Shown here piece after piece: positions 36,464 through 45,108 of a stretch of DNA of 64,000 nt. Both the position numbers and the translations under genes were made by a program. Numbering within the stretch: the stretch's first letter is position 1; each line of letters begins with the position of its first letter. Origin of the DNA: Durusdinium trenchii (taxonomy: Eukaryota > Sar > Dinophyceae > Suessiales > Symbiodiniaceae); contig CAXAMN010023373.1 of assembly GCA_963970005.1 (NCBI GenBank), positions 632,009 through 696,008 of the forward strand, read 5' to 3'. Below the pieces are notes generated by a model. That model was not told the origin of the DNA. It saw nothing but the letters and a program-made list of their open reading frames with translations, and made no database searches.

Positions 36464-39400
36464 CGCGCAGCACCGCACGTCGCACAGCACTCAACAAACC
36501 TCGCGCCTTGGGGAGGTTCTTCAGTTGGGTGACGCTGGAGTTCTCAGGGATCACCAAGTTCACCTCAATGCCCATCTCCTGGTGCGTTCGTGGTGCGTTA
36601 CGCGAACTCGTTCGCATCACCCGGTTTCGGAAGATTCACCCGGCTTGAGGCGGTGTCGTTTGGGGAAGGAAGAAAAGGAGTGGAGGGTTGCGGAGTTGAA
36701 GAACACCGGCCCTCTATAAGTGGCCCAAGCCTCTTAGCATTCGATGTTTTTGCTGAGCAATCCTGGAAGGAACCAGAGCTCGAGTAGTTAACAAAGAAAC
36801 TGCCACTTTGTTGAAAGATCGTAGTGGTTACCCTGATATACTCCAGTAGTTATACCCCTGGAGTATACCAGTTTTGTTTGCAAAAAAATTCAAGTGGCCT
36901 GGCCCTAGCCAAATGTAGTCTTCTTCCATCGCTTCGTGGAAGGAGCTCCCTGGTTCAGCCAAGTTAGGAAGCTGCCCAAAACCCTGTTGTTGAGGTGCAA
37001 AAGCTCTCCGACCTATCACTGTTGGCCGTGTATTTGAATTGGGATACCCCGCGCCTACAAATTTGTTCGCATGCCGGGAGTGTAGGGAGGACTCGACCTA
37101 AATAAAATGCAAATTTGATGCAAATGTCGAATGTAGTGTTTCACCACACCCACACTCCTGGTAGATATATGCATGTCGTTCGTAGTTCATTCACTGCTAT
37201 CTGAGACATACACAGACGCAGTGTACAGTCAACACCGTAGAACAACCATGTTCGAAAGTACAAACTTTCAACTCCCCCAGTACCCACCGTAATACGCGGT
37301 ATACAGGGCCGGTCGTGGGAGGCGTTCAGACGGTCTGCAAGTACCCCAACACAGGGGTTTGGGTCTACTTTCCTTCTAGGGGTCGAACTGAGAGGTCTCC
37401 CTAAAGCTCGCCCCAGCTCCATGATCCCCAGCTCCATGTGATGCCCTGATTCATCTCTCCTCCAGCATTTTTCTCAGCTCTTTCACGTCATGCGAGTTGT
37501 GGAACCCCAAGGTGAAGGTCCCGATGATGTTCGCCGACGGCCGCTCCTGGGTCACACCCGGTGGGTCACACGGTTCGCTCGCGAGACGGGTCGACCGTGG
37601 GCAGAGACCATGAAGATATCATGGTGGTTGAACATCCATGAACCTCCGGCCTGTGTGCATTTTTTCCTATGTCGCACGGTCGCACTTTTACCATGTATCA
37701 ATGGATTGGTTCAAGGGAACCTCTGCAGGAAACGATGGAAAGTAACCCTCAACAAGCCATGGGTTTCCTGCAGATGGTCACTTACACCAACTCTGGGAAG
37801 GCCCTCAAAGCGGCCTCGCGGGTCGGCATCGCAACAGATTGGCATACATAACCCAGACACAACCAGGTTGGGAAGAGTGGCCACTGGCCAATACATGCAA
37901 ATACCATGTGAGAATTGAGCCAAGAATCTGGGAATAACTCCATCAACGAAAAGCGGGCTCAGTATTACAACGTGCTGCTTTGGGTGGCCAAGGCTAGACC
38001 ACCTGCCACATTAGCCATGCGTTTCTCCAGCAAAGAAGCAGGGGGGACCGGGAAGAAGCACCCTTGTCAAGGAAACCCACCATGCCGGACACGATCAAGT
38101 AGAAGGCAAGCAAGGTGGAGAGTCTACTCTGCCCAGCTTGCGACCGAGCCACTGTCTTTTCAAAGGTCTCCCCGTTCTTTTTCCTCGGCAGCGGCGTCTC
38201 TTCGTTGGCCATGTCATGCTGTGAAAAAGTGATGAGCTCGTGTTGGTGCCAGACGACTGTTGGGAATATCTGCAATCCAGTCGGGGTTCGCTGGAGCAGC
38301 TTTCAGCAGGGCCCATGTGCCAGACCCTTTTGGCCAAGCACAAAGTGAAGAGGTGGAGTCACTGCTTCATATGCAAGCATGAAGAACCGCACCATTTCTG
38401 GGTTGAAAAACGGGGTGGTGTTAATAGGCACAGCTCTCCACCTGACCTACAGTGCATCTGGTCCCAAAAAACTGCACTTGCTTCGTTGAGGTCGGAAAGG
38501 ATTCTTGCGAGGGCTTGTTTTTTAGTTGATCTTCACACCCACCAATCTAAAGACCAACTCAAATCTCCTAGTGACGTCCTAGTGATAGTAATTACGTGGT
38601 TGATGTTGCAATATTTTGCTGAGGCTCAAACTCTTTATTGTCTTGATAGTGTTGCATGTTTTCTTGCATTTTCTTGCTGAGGCTCAAACTCTTTATATAT
38701 TATCATGTATATATTGTCTACTTGAGGTGGTGGGGAAGGGAGTCACTGCGCCGGTGCCACCATTTCATCACTCTCATCTTCACCTCCGTTCAGCCCCCGG
38801 TTCGGCTCCGCTCCTTCACCTTCCCCAGCAGTCCAGTCGGTGCAATCCCAGTAGCTCCTTCTCCAAGTAGTGGGACACCACTTGCTCCAGAGTCCGGTCG
38901 GAGGCCTTGACTCACTCAGTGACTGACGCTGCCGCGAGTGACGCAGCGGTGGCGCCGAAGGAAGGCGCGGCCAAGGCGACGCAGCTTCTTGCTCGAGTGA
39001 CTTCTCAAGCGACGAAAGCCTATCTGTGCAACGGACAGAAGCTTTCCAGCATGTGACGGATTGAATCTGCATCGTTCTCGGCGGATGAACGAAAGAGAAG
39101 CGTCGTGAAACTGAATAGTGGGAAGCCCCAGTATCTACATCATGATTCTGACAAGTGTGTTTGCCTTTGCACAATGACTTTCCACATAGGATGCATCTTC
39201 TCCGATATCAAGTGTTTGCTGAATTGGAGGAAAGTCGGCCGACTTTACATACATACACATGTCAGAAGGGGCACCCAACTGCTACCGCTGCCGCTGCTAG
39301 TCACTAGTCACTAGTCCTACTGCCAGTTCCTACCTCCGCTACTGCTGCCACCTCCCAACCATCAGCTGCAGAGAAGACCATATAGAATATATGCCTACAT

Positions 39401-41895
39401 TGACCCCTGGAAAATACCCCAACTGATCGGCAAATATGGCAGTCCCATGGGTCGTGTCTGGGTAAGGGATGTTTGCTCACTCTGTTCCCCCAGTGGCACC
39501 GATCGCCGCACCACTCGACTCAGAGAGTCTGGATGGAATAAGACGTAGAGCCGGGAGAGACGTCATGGGGGGTGCAGGTAGAGCCGGCTACCGGCCCCTC
39601 TTCGCCAGCATCTGGCACCCCCAAGCTTCATTCCTTTCTTCTTCTTTGTCTTCTTTCCTTTCTGCTTCTTCTTCTTCTTCTTCTTCTTCTTCTTCTTCTT
39701 CATTCCGTTCTTCTTCTTTGTCTTCATTCCTTTCTTCTTCTTTGTCTTCATTCCTTTCTTCTTCTTTGTCTTCTTCTTCTTCTTCTTCNNNNNNNNNNTT
39801 GTCTTCATTCCTTTCTTCTTCTTTGTCTTCTTCTTCTTCTTCTTCTTCATTCCGTTATTCTTCTTTGTCTTCATTCCTTTCCTCTTCTTCTTCTTCTTCT
39901 TTTTTTTCTTCTTCTTCTTCTGAGCTCATAAAGACCAAAGAAACACGTGCGCCGAAACATTCCGGAACCTTCAACATCCGCGCCCAGTGGCCCAGAACAA
40001 TTTTTCCACGCGCCTGGTGTTCGTTCACCCGGTAGTGGTTCACATCTGCCAGCAAGACATCACTCTGGGTGTTGTACCTTACAACGCTCTGGGTGGAGAC
40101 CAAACCGAAAGCGTGGCAGGTTGGGAATCACACGCCTGGCAGATTGTTGGGCATTGTGCTAAGTGATTTCTCCATCTTTCAGGTGATTGTTCATTGATTC
40201 GGGCCTTTTTTCGTGCTGCTTTTTTCGTGTTTTTTCGTGACGGGACGGTCTCTTTCTCGTGATGCTCTTTGGTTCGGACGCGCCGCGCGATCGATGTGAC
40301 GACGCGCCGACTCGGACCCTTTCTTCACCGCAGACCCAGCGGGGGGGGGGGGGCTGGATGAGGTCACTGCCTGGTAGGGGCATTCGCAATAGCTGCTTGG
40401 ATGAAACAGCAAGAAGCTGCTTGGTCACTGCGTGTGCTTCGAACCCAAAAGTCACAGCCACTTAACAGCCGACCCAGGGATGCACCATCCCACGTTTTTT
40501 GTCTTGGTGTTCAGTTTTCATCTCCCGGCAACACCGGCAAACGTTCCCCCCGTCTTCCTCCTTTGGGAGGGTTTCATGATCTCGTTTCCTCGGTTCCTGG
40601 CCAAACCCAAAATCGCCCAGACACCGTGCTTGCTTGCAGAAGTTGGCTAAATCCTCCTGGTCAAGACCCTTCGAAGACCCATTGTGGTCGAAAACCCCTT
40701 GAGACCGGCGACTGGTGCGTGAAGAACGGGGTTGGGCACCGAGTGCCCGGTGAAGAGAGAGGATCCTTCCGGTGATGGTCATGAAAGACTCCACCGGCAC
40801 GTCTGGGTGAAGACATGCCCAAAATACATGTTCGGCCAATCTCCAAGGACAACTGGTCAGGCCTCACAGTGGATTCCAAAGCCACAACCACAGCGGAAAG
40901 TGCAAAAAACTGAGTCTTTGCCCCCAAACTGAGTCTTCACCCCCAAACTGGTGAGTCCTTACCCGAGGCCACCCTGATTCTCTTGATCGTTGGTGAACTG
41001 GGCGAAAGTCCACTCGAACACCGGGTCAGATTCCCGTGGACGGTCCTGCAGGATGCTACTGGTGCAAGTTGGGGTCAGAATGATCAGGTCTGGCTTCTCT
41101 TCCTGACCCCAGCAGGCGGATTCAGGATGCCCGCGAGCAGCAGACTCGCCGCGAGGCGCCATGTTGCACATGCCGAGCTGCTTAAGGGAGAGCCATGGGC
41201 CATAGCCAGTGCATATATGGCTGAGATATTCCCTGGAAACAGACATGTACAAGGGATACGAGGGCAAGCAAGCATTTCAATCACCAATCAACACTTCTAC
41301 AGTCCCTGTAGTCGTGGGTTTAGGGTTTCGGGTCCAGCCGCTCCAAGAAACCCATCCGGTCCCACCCATCAGGTCCCCTTTCACTCCCAGCCTGGTCTTT
41401 CCGGGTGATGTTGTCCACCACCTTATTCTCACTCCCTCTCGACAACACGTGCCGATCCACCACGCTGGCGGTTACCGGGGTGAAGTCCCTCTTCCTCTCC
41501 AGCATGCTGCGCATGACATTGAAGTAGTCATCCCCCAGAGGCGCGTGCATGATCGCATGCACGTTCTTGAAACTAGAGGCCACCCGCAAGGTGCCAATGT
41601 GCGCAGGGCCCATGTACATCCAATAGGCCAACTTCATCTGCCGTCCGACCACCGCCGCCCGTGACTCCTGCGGCCTCCGCCTCACCTGCGGCACCTCGCC
41701 CGCCACGAGAGCGGCACGGCGCGCGCGGCGCGCGCTGCGCCGCGCGACGGCGGCCACGGAGGCCGCCAGCAGCACCGGGGCATCGGCCCGGTGGGGGCGG
41801 CTGGCACTGGTCGCACCGCCCGGGCTCGCGCAATGACGCGGTGGAGGCGGGCGCTCCAGCGGCGCTGTCCCAGGTGGGGCGAAAGAGAGCGCCAT
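22841..41895 (-). CDS. chlB: Light-independent protochlorophyllide reductase subunit B, nuclear, 22 exons
   Basis: ChlB is the substrate-binding subunit of dark-operative protochlorophyllide oxidoreductase (with ChlN and ChlL), reducing the D ring of protochlorophyllide in the plastid. Exons (minus): 41392-41895, 41046-41102, 40630-40656, 40014-40064, 38834-38905, 37460-37546, 36507-36578, 36224-36273, 35655-35782, 35054-35105, 34511-34567, 34355-34384, 33107-33238, 32734-32800, 28839-28879, 28164-28200, 27566-27614, 27248-27310, 27033-27071, 25589-25635, 23253-23282, 22841-22876. They sum to 1728 nt, 575 codons plus stop, with every phase matching. The conserved core begins at residue 87 (MKLAYWMY). 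Landmarks are [93 protein letters not shown], and a C-terminus YAAKEAVGA. Counting from the core Met, Asp36 (cluster ligand in DPOR) and Cys95 are kept. The core is 489 residues, slightly short for the family. Intron 14 contains another gene, intron 20 a protease relic, and intron 4 an assembly gap. Exons 3, 5 and 18 have the least certain ends. Confidence 0.93.
23660..23755. repeat. 40-bp tandem duplication
   Basis: The block beginning AATAATTGTTGGCAACACTA and ending in CCTTGCCCTTG is present twice in direct succession with a 40-bp period. It lies in chlB intron 20, next to the protease relic. Confidence 0.85.
24295..24911 (-). pseudogene. Ulp1/C48-like cysteine protease relic in chlB intron 20
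   Basis: Frame 1 (24911 down to about 24555) contains WVLILINEP, then about 20 residues later [19 protein letters not shown]. This is the layout of the C48/Ulp1 catalytic core: a His-Trp strand, then Q-x-x-x-(D/N)-C-G. Frame 2 (about 24558 to 24295) continues with the charged helix [17 protein letters not shown] and a cysteine pair CSKC. The two halves are offset by a frameshift near 24555. The residue before the conserved Trp is Gln, not the catalytic His, so the enzyme would be inactive even without the frameshift. It is most likely an old insertion of a dinoflagellate Ulp1-domain gene or transposon. Direct repeats occur around it. The family call rests on one motif. Confidence 0.4.
24878..25010. 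repeat. Imperfect tandem repeat, about 35 bp unit
   Basis: The segment has about four diverged copies built on CTCATGAAGAGATTTAGTCT followed by TTGGGG and a pyrimidine run. It directly abuts the upstream edge of the protease relic, and part of the relic's open frame runs through it. Confidence 0.7.
28880..32733 (-). other. chlB intron 14 (host intron)
   Basis: This 3854-nt intron separates exon 14 (ending KRL at a GT donor) from exon 15 (beginning DIPCGV after CCGAG). It carries the whole RCC1-like gene at 30304-31752. The remainder holds an (AT)n run near 29187-29203 and nothing else recognisable. Confidence 0.85.
30304..31752 (-). CDS. Ubiquitin-like plus RCC1/HERC-type repeat protein, intronless
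   Basis: From ATG at 31752 ([18 protein letters not shown]) there are 482 uninterrupted codons. Residues about 13-85 form a ubiquitin-like domain ([34 protein letters not shown]). Nine full repeats and one partial of 41 residues (123 bp) follow, each of the type [16 protein letters not shown], then YGGDSS, then VQDQLR, ending QVQAS. This resembles the RCC1-like (propeller) repeats annotated as HERC proteins in dinoflagellates, but no HECT or other catalytic domain is present and the protein ends KMMKWR in the tenth repeat. It sits wholly inside chlB intron 14 on the same strand. Having no introns, unlike its host, suggests origin from a reverse-transcribed mRNA. An upstream frame extension to 31917 lacks support. 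Confidence 0.88.
   Translation of the reverse strand: MEDAREPRAEEDTLTIHVSLPSGRSVALSFSPSSSVQELKTSVKMSFDVQFLELLHADGRKLLETASLQEVGLGDGDTLTVVLQLPQISATSSAFAFCCCGGVVAWGNEEHGGDTSVVRDQLNNVQQIQATRTAFAAVSVEGSVMTWGDPLCGGDSGAVQDRLKHVEQIQASAWAFSALLADGSVVTWGHPDFGGDSRAVQDRLRGVQQIQSSMGAFAAILANGCVVTWGNAKYGGDSSMVQARLKHVQQVQASEGAFAAILADRSVVTWGFSEQGGDSSMVESRLRNVQQVQASECAFAAVLADRSVVTWGNPVHGGDSSMVQDQLRGVFQVQASAGAFAAILADGSVLTWGNSVYGGDSSMVQDQLRSVKQVQASAGAFAAILADGSVLTWGNSVYGGDSSAVQGQLRNIRQVQASAGAFAAISATGSVVTWGGLDYGGDSSAVQDQLKGVQQIQASQRAFMAVLADGSVFTWGKMMKWR
34051..34136. repeat. Short element with 11-bp terminal inverted repeats
   Basis: TACCAGCACCT (34051-34061) and its exact reverse complement AGGTGCTGGTA (34126-34136) bound an 86-bp segment in chlB intron 12. 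It holds a small palindrome, TTAGGCCCTAA. It could be a MITE- or introner-like insertion. No clear target-site duplication was found by eye. Confidence 0.4.
36418..36463. repeat. (CT)n microsatellite
   Basis: A CT dinucleotide run with two CTAT interruptions lies in chlB intron 7, adjacent to the exon 7 donor. Confidence 0.95.
38613..38697. repeat. Direct repeat of about 21 bp
   Basis: TGCTGAGGCTCAAACTCTTT followed by AT occurs twice, about 57 bp apart, in chlB intron 5. Confidence 0.8.
39387..39470. repeat. Dispersed repeat, copy 1
   Basis: It shares the 20-mer ATATATGCCTACATTGACCC and the later blocks CAGTCCCA and GGTCGTG with 48192-48270 in the same order and spacing. It lies in chlB intron 4. 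Confidence 0.65.
39641..39917. repeat. (CTT)n array with assembly gap
   Basis: A pyrimidine CTT/TTC array contains recurring variants with ATTCC and TTTGTC. A run of ten N at 39789-39798 marks an unresolved gap, so the true length is unknown. It lies in chlB intron 4. Long serine or lysine open frames over it are artefacts. Confidence 0.95.
40341..40353. repeat. Poly-G run (13)
   Basis: Thirteen consecutive G on the plus strand in chlB intron 3. It is a homopolymer of uncertain exact length. Confidence 0.9.
41392..41895 (-). CDS. chlB: chlB exon 1: plastid presequence plus conserved N-terminus
   Basis: From ATG at 41895 there are 86 codons before the conserved MKLAYWMY. The presequence starts [19 protein letters not shown], contains a hydrophobic run [13 protein letters not shown] and then an arginine-rich stretch [17 protein letters not shown] hydrophobic segment followed by a basic, acid-poor region is what a bipartite (signal plus transit) leader for a three-membrane peridinin plastid would look like. 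The hydrophobic run is further from the N-terminus than usual, so an unseen upstream exon cannot be excluded. The exon then gives ChlB residues 1-82, including PLGDDYFNV with Asp36, and ends at a GC donor after RKDQ. Confidence 0.85.
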
Positions 41896-41930
41896 GGCAA
41901 AAATTAAAGCTTGAACTGCAAAGAAAATGG
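41896..41930 (-). promoter_or_regulatory. Possible spliced-leader trans-splice acceptor for chlB
   Basis: A pyrimidine-rich CATTTTCTTTGCAG ends with AG at 41917-41916, just 20 nt upstream of the chlB ATG. Dinoflagellate nuclear mRNAs receive a 22-nt spliced leader at such an AG, so this would give a 20-nt gene-specific 5' UTR. The upstream gene ends only about 115 bp away. Inferred from position and sequence only. Confidence 0.45.
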
Positions 41931-42030
41931 TGGAATTCAGATGCAAAGCCGAGTGAAGCATGGAGGATTCCCTTTTCACCTGCCAGGAACAAGAAGAAAC
42001 ACAGAGGCAAATTCAGGCCAAACACTGGCA

Positions 42031-42093
42031 CTAAGTGATCCACACAGGCTTGTCGTCGACCAAGCGCAGCGTGATGCTCTCCTGGAAGGCATC
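42031..42093 (-). CDS. Terminal exon of the gene upstream of chlB
   Basis: After a TCTGAG acceptor the minus strand reads DAFQESITLRLVDDKPVW then IT and a TAG stop, 21 codons in phase 0. It is clearly protein-like, but the family is not recognised. The stop lies 135 bp from the chlB start codon, which is very close for two separate genes and suits a tandem unidirectional arrangement with trans-splicing. Confidence 0.5.
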   Translation of the reverse strand, partial: DAFQESITLRLVDDKPVWIT

Positions 42094-43036
42094 CTCAGAG
42101 ATTTCTCATTGAAACCCACCATGACTCCATGAACCAGCTACTAGTGGCCTCCAAGACTTGTCTATCTAGGTTATATACCGATATAAAACAAGATATATTG
42201 ATCTGTCTCAACTCTCAGAATGAAGAAGCCTCCTACCTAGGACACAAGACGATGTCACGTTTTTTTCACCAGCATCACCAGCGTTTCGGGTGGTGACCGG
42301 ACACGGCGAAGGGCGTCTCGTATTGCTTCATGTTTTTGTTCCATTCACCATCCCGACACCGTGGTGCGAGAGCACAAGATGTTCCTTTACCAGGAGTCAC
42401 ATGTCGGGGTGGTGTTTGGTCCCTATGTGAGTGGAATATGGGCACCCCTAACCTCCATAAAGCACCCCTTTGTGACTCCTGGTATGTTCCTTTTGCTATG
42501 TCCCTATATGACTTGCAAACTCGGACATGGGGAGCACGGAAAACTTGCTCCGAAGCAGCTCTGCTGCTGTGCTGGTCCCCGACTTCGATGCTGGGTGAGA
42601 CAGGTCGCAAATGGTGAAAACACCCGTCTTCACTAAGTGTGACATGATGTGTCGCAAGAGTCACAAGAACTAATTACTGCTATTCAGGGTCGTAGAGAAA
42701 ACGCGGACATACTGACAGACTCTTTCCTTTTCGACTGTTATATACGAGGCGACCCTTGAGCGTCACAACTAACTACCCTTTCCGGTCTTCGGTTCTCAAG
42801 TGAACTCAGAGAAAACGGCCGCTACCTGACGGGTCAATAGCCCTACCCAAGTGATCTCACCTCCCCAAAAAAAATTAAGTTTAAAATGGCCCATCCATCC
42901 CCTTTTCTGCCCGTCTTGAGACTTACCAATTCCGTTCAGCAGACTGATCAGACTTGGGTTCTTTGATGTTCTTTTCTACAGGAAGGGAGAGACTCGCACA
43001 ACCGGACACGAAAACAAAAAGATCTAAAGAAGGCAC

Positions 43037-43123
43037 CCAGCATCCGATGACAGGGGCTCCGCCGGCACCATGGTTTGCTGCGCCAGGCGCTTCACCTTCG
43101 GCCCATCCAAGATTTGGGACAAC
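43037..43123 (-). CDS. Putative internal exon of the gene upstream of chlB
   Basis: The exon begins after TGCCGCAG and ends at a GT donor. It reads LSQILDGPKVKRLAQQTMVP and then AEPLSSDAG, with good composition and borders. The family is not recognised. It probably belongs to the gene ending at 42031, but its phase (2) does not match that exon directly, so another exon must lie between them. Confidence 0.35.
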
Positions 43124-43779
43124 CTGCGGCAGGGTGGCTTTTGGAGCTTTTTCAGATGGTGGGGTGCTGGAAAAATGGTTGAAGTAGAACTCCAAAAACG
43201 CGTGTTCTTCATCGAAACAGCCTGTGCATGCTTCGGCCCGTAAACTTCTCATCTGGCTCCTGGGTTGGGAGAATGCGAGGAGCCAGTGGCTGGCGCTCTC
43301 TTGCTCAACCGGCTGACGGCGGTTCAGCTGAGACTGAGATGCCGGCAGGTCGACATCCTCCGATAGAGGATAGTTCTTTCGCCTTCCCAGTCCAAGGCAT
43401 CTGGGTCTTTTCTTGGCCACAAACCCAATGCAGCTCAAGTCTGGCACCTGTCACCTTGCGCTTCATTTCTCACTAGGGATAGGGCACCCCAGATTGGAGC
43501 CAGGGTTCTTGCCAATCATTACCCGCCCATGGGCTAAGTCTGTTCCCACCCTATCCAATCTGTCACTGCCTGAGGCATGGATGTCGGAGAGATCTCCCAA
43601 ATGCTTGTGGTGAATCAAGTATCAAAACATATCATAACATCATCCCCATCAGAATTCTTGGCTCAAATCCAAAATCCTGCTTTTGCCCAACGCCATCCAA
43701 CATCCCTTGTACTCGACACCGCTTGGGATTGGCTTGCCACGCGTCTTGAGTTGTAACATGAACGATCCAACGTTCACCC

Positions 43780-43925
43780 TCCGCGTGCGCCTGCGCATGG
43801 CCGCCCGTGCAGGAGAGCCCAAGGAGGCTCCCAGGCGAGCGAAGTTCAACGCCCAGACCTCGTCCGCGTGTTCCGCGCGTCTTCCGCGCGTCGCGCGAGA
43901 GGCGCGCGGGCAGACGTCACGTGGG
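43780..43925 (-). CDS. Weak GC-rich candidate exon
   Basis: The strongly GC-rich block typical of local exons reads EHADEVWALNFARLGASLGS then PARAAMRRRTRR on the minus strand, followed by a possible GT donor. The other frames are also open, so both frame and function are uncertain. Confidence 0.22.
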
Positions 43926-44059
43926 CGAGGATCGCTTCGGAGACCGATCGGTCGACCTACCGGCGATACGGTCGTGAGGACGGCAAATGGTGGACTGGTC
44001 GGGCTGAAAGGGTGAAGCCACCCATCCCATCCCATCCCCATATGGAGCTCCACCACTTT

Positions 44060-45108
44060 GGGTTTGTGCTTTTACGGTATCCTGGTAATCCTGGTATCCT
44101 GCAGCTCCTGTGTGATGGAGTTTCTCTTGAAGAACTGAAATCTCTTGCAGGCTTTTTCTCCTGGTTCGCTGCTGGCTGGGATGTCGGAAAATGCTTAAAG
44201 AGGCAAAATGTATCTGCCAACAAAGGGCAAACAAATGAATTAAACTATTTATATATATATATAATGTTGGGGGAATACACAAGAACACACAAGAATGGAC
44301 AAAAAACCTCCAGAGTCGTCTGTGTTTCACTGCTGTGTCCCCATATTATGGGAACCAACTGTTCAATGTGAAGTTCGTGACGCCATCTTCCCCTGTGAAT
44401 CATTGACTTAGGGGAAGAACTCCTGTGCCACCAGCGCCACGCTGGTTCCACCGCTGAAGCTCACCCATGAAAACCTAACACCTGATTCCAGCCACTAGAG
44501 CCGCCCAAGCCACCACTCCGAGCATCTCCTGGCGTTTCGCTCGAGGAAACGAAACCATCACGGTGAACCTATTGACTTCAGCCATCCGAAGCCCCCGGGT
44601 GTCAGTGCCATGGACCCGTAAATCAGACGACACTTAGACGACCCCATGAAAAATGTGTCGTGGTGTTCAGGTGCAGCCCCGCATGTGTAGAGTGGTCTAA
44701 GTTCTAAACATGTCGTGCGGTCAGTGGGTCTAGGTAGGTGACCCGGAATGTAGAGAAAGACAAAGGTCGTTCGCTTTATGATAAATCACTCAAACTTGAT
44801 TCAAATAAAGAGAACACCGGCATCCTTCAATCTTCCATCGAAGCTTTTAGGGCAGCGCGTCAGATTTCTTCAGCACTGACCAAACCCACCACCACCAAAC
44901 AAGATTGCCAGTGTTGAAGACGCACAGAGGCGGTTCAGAAACCAGCTGTACTCGCACATTTTGACATTCGCATTCGGTTGCTTGAATCAACTTGAATCCG
45001 TTTGCAACCCGTCAAGGCATCAAAACGCCAGCCTGGTCCGAGTGATGGGTACTACCAAAGTCAAAACACTGCATCCTACAATGGCATGAGACCGAAAAGC
45101 AATCTGGT
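44060..45108. other. Intergenic, nothing supported
   Basis: Apart from an (AT)n run near 44250-44264, I see no exon, RNA gene or repeat family here. It lies between the 3' end of the LRR gene and the fragments of the next gene downstream. Confidence 0.35.
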
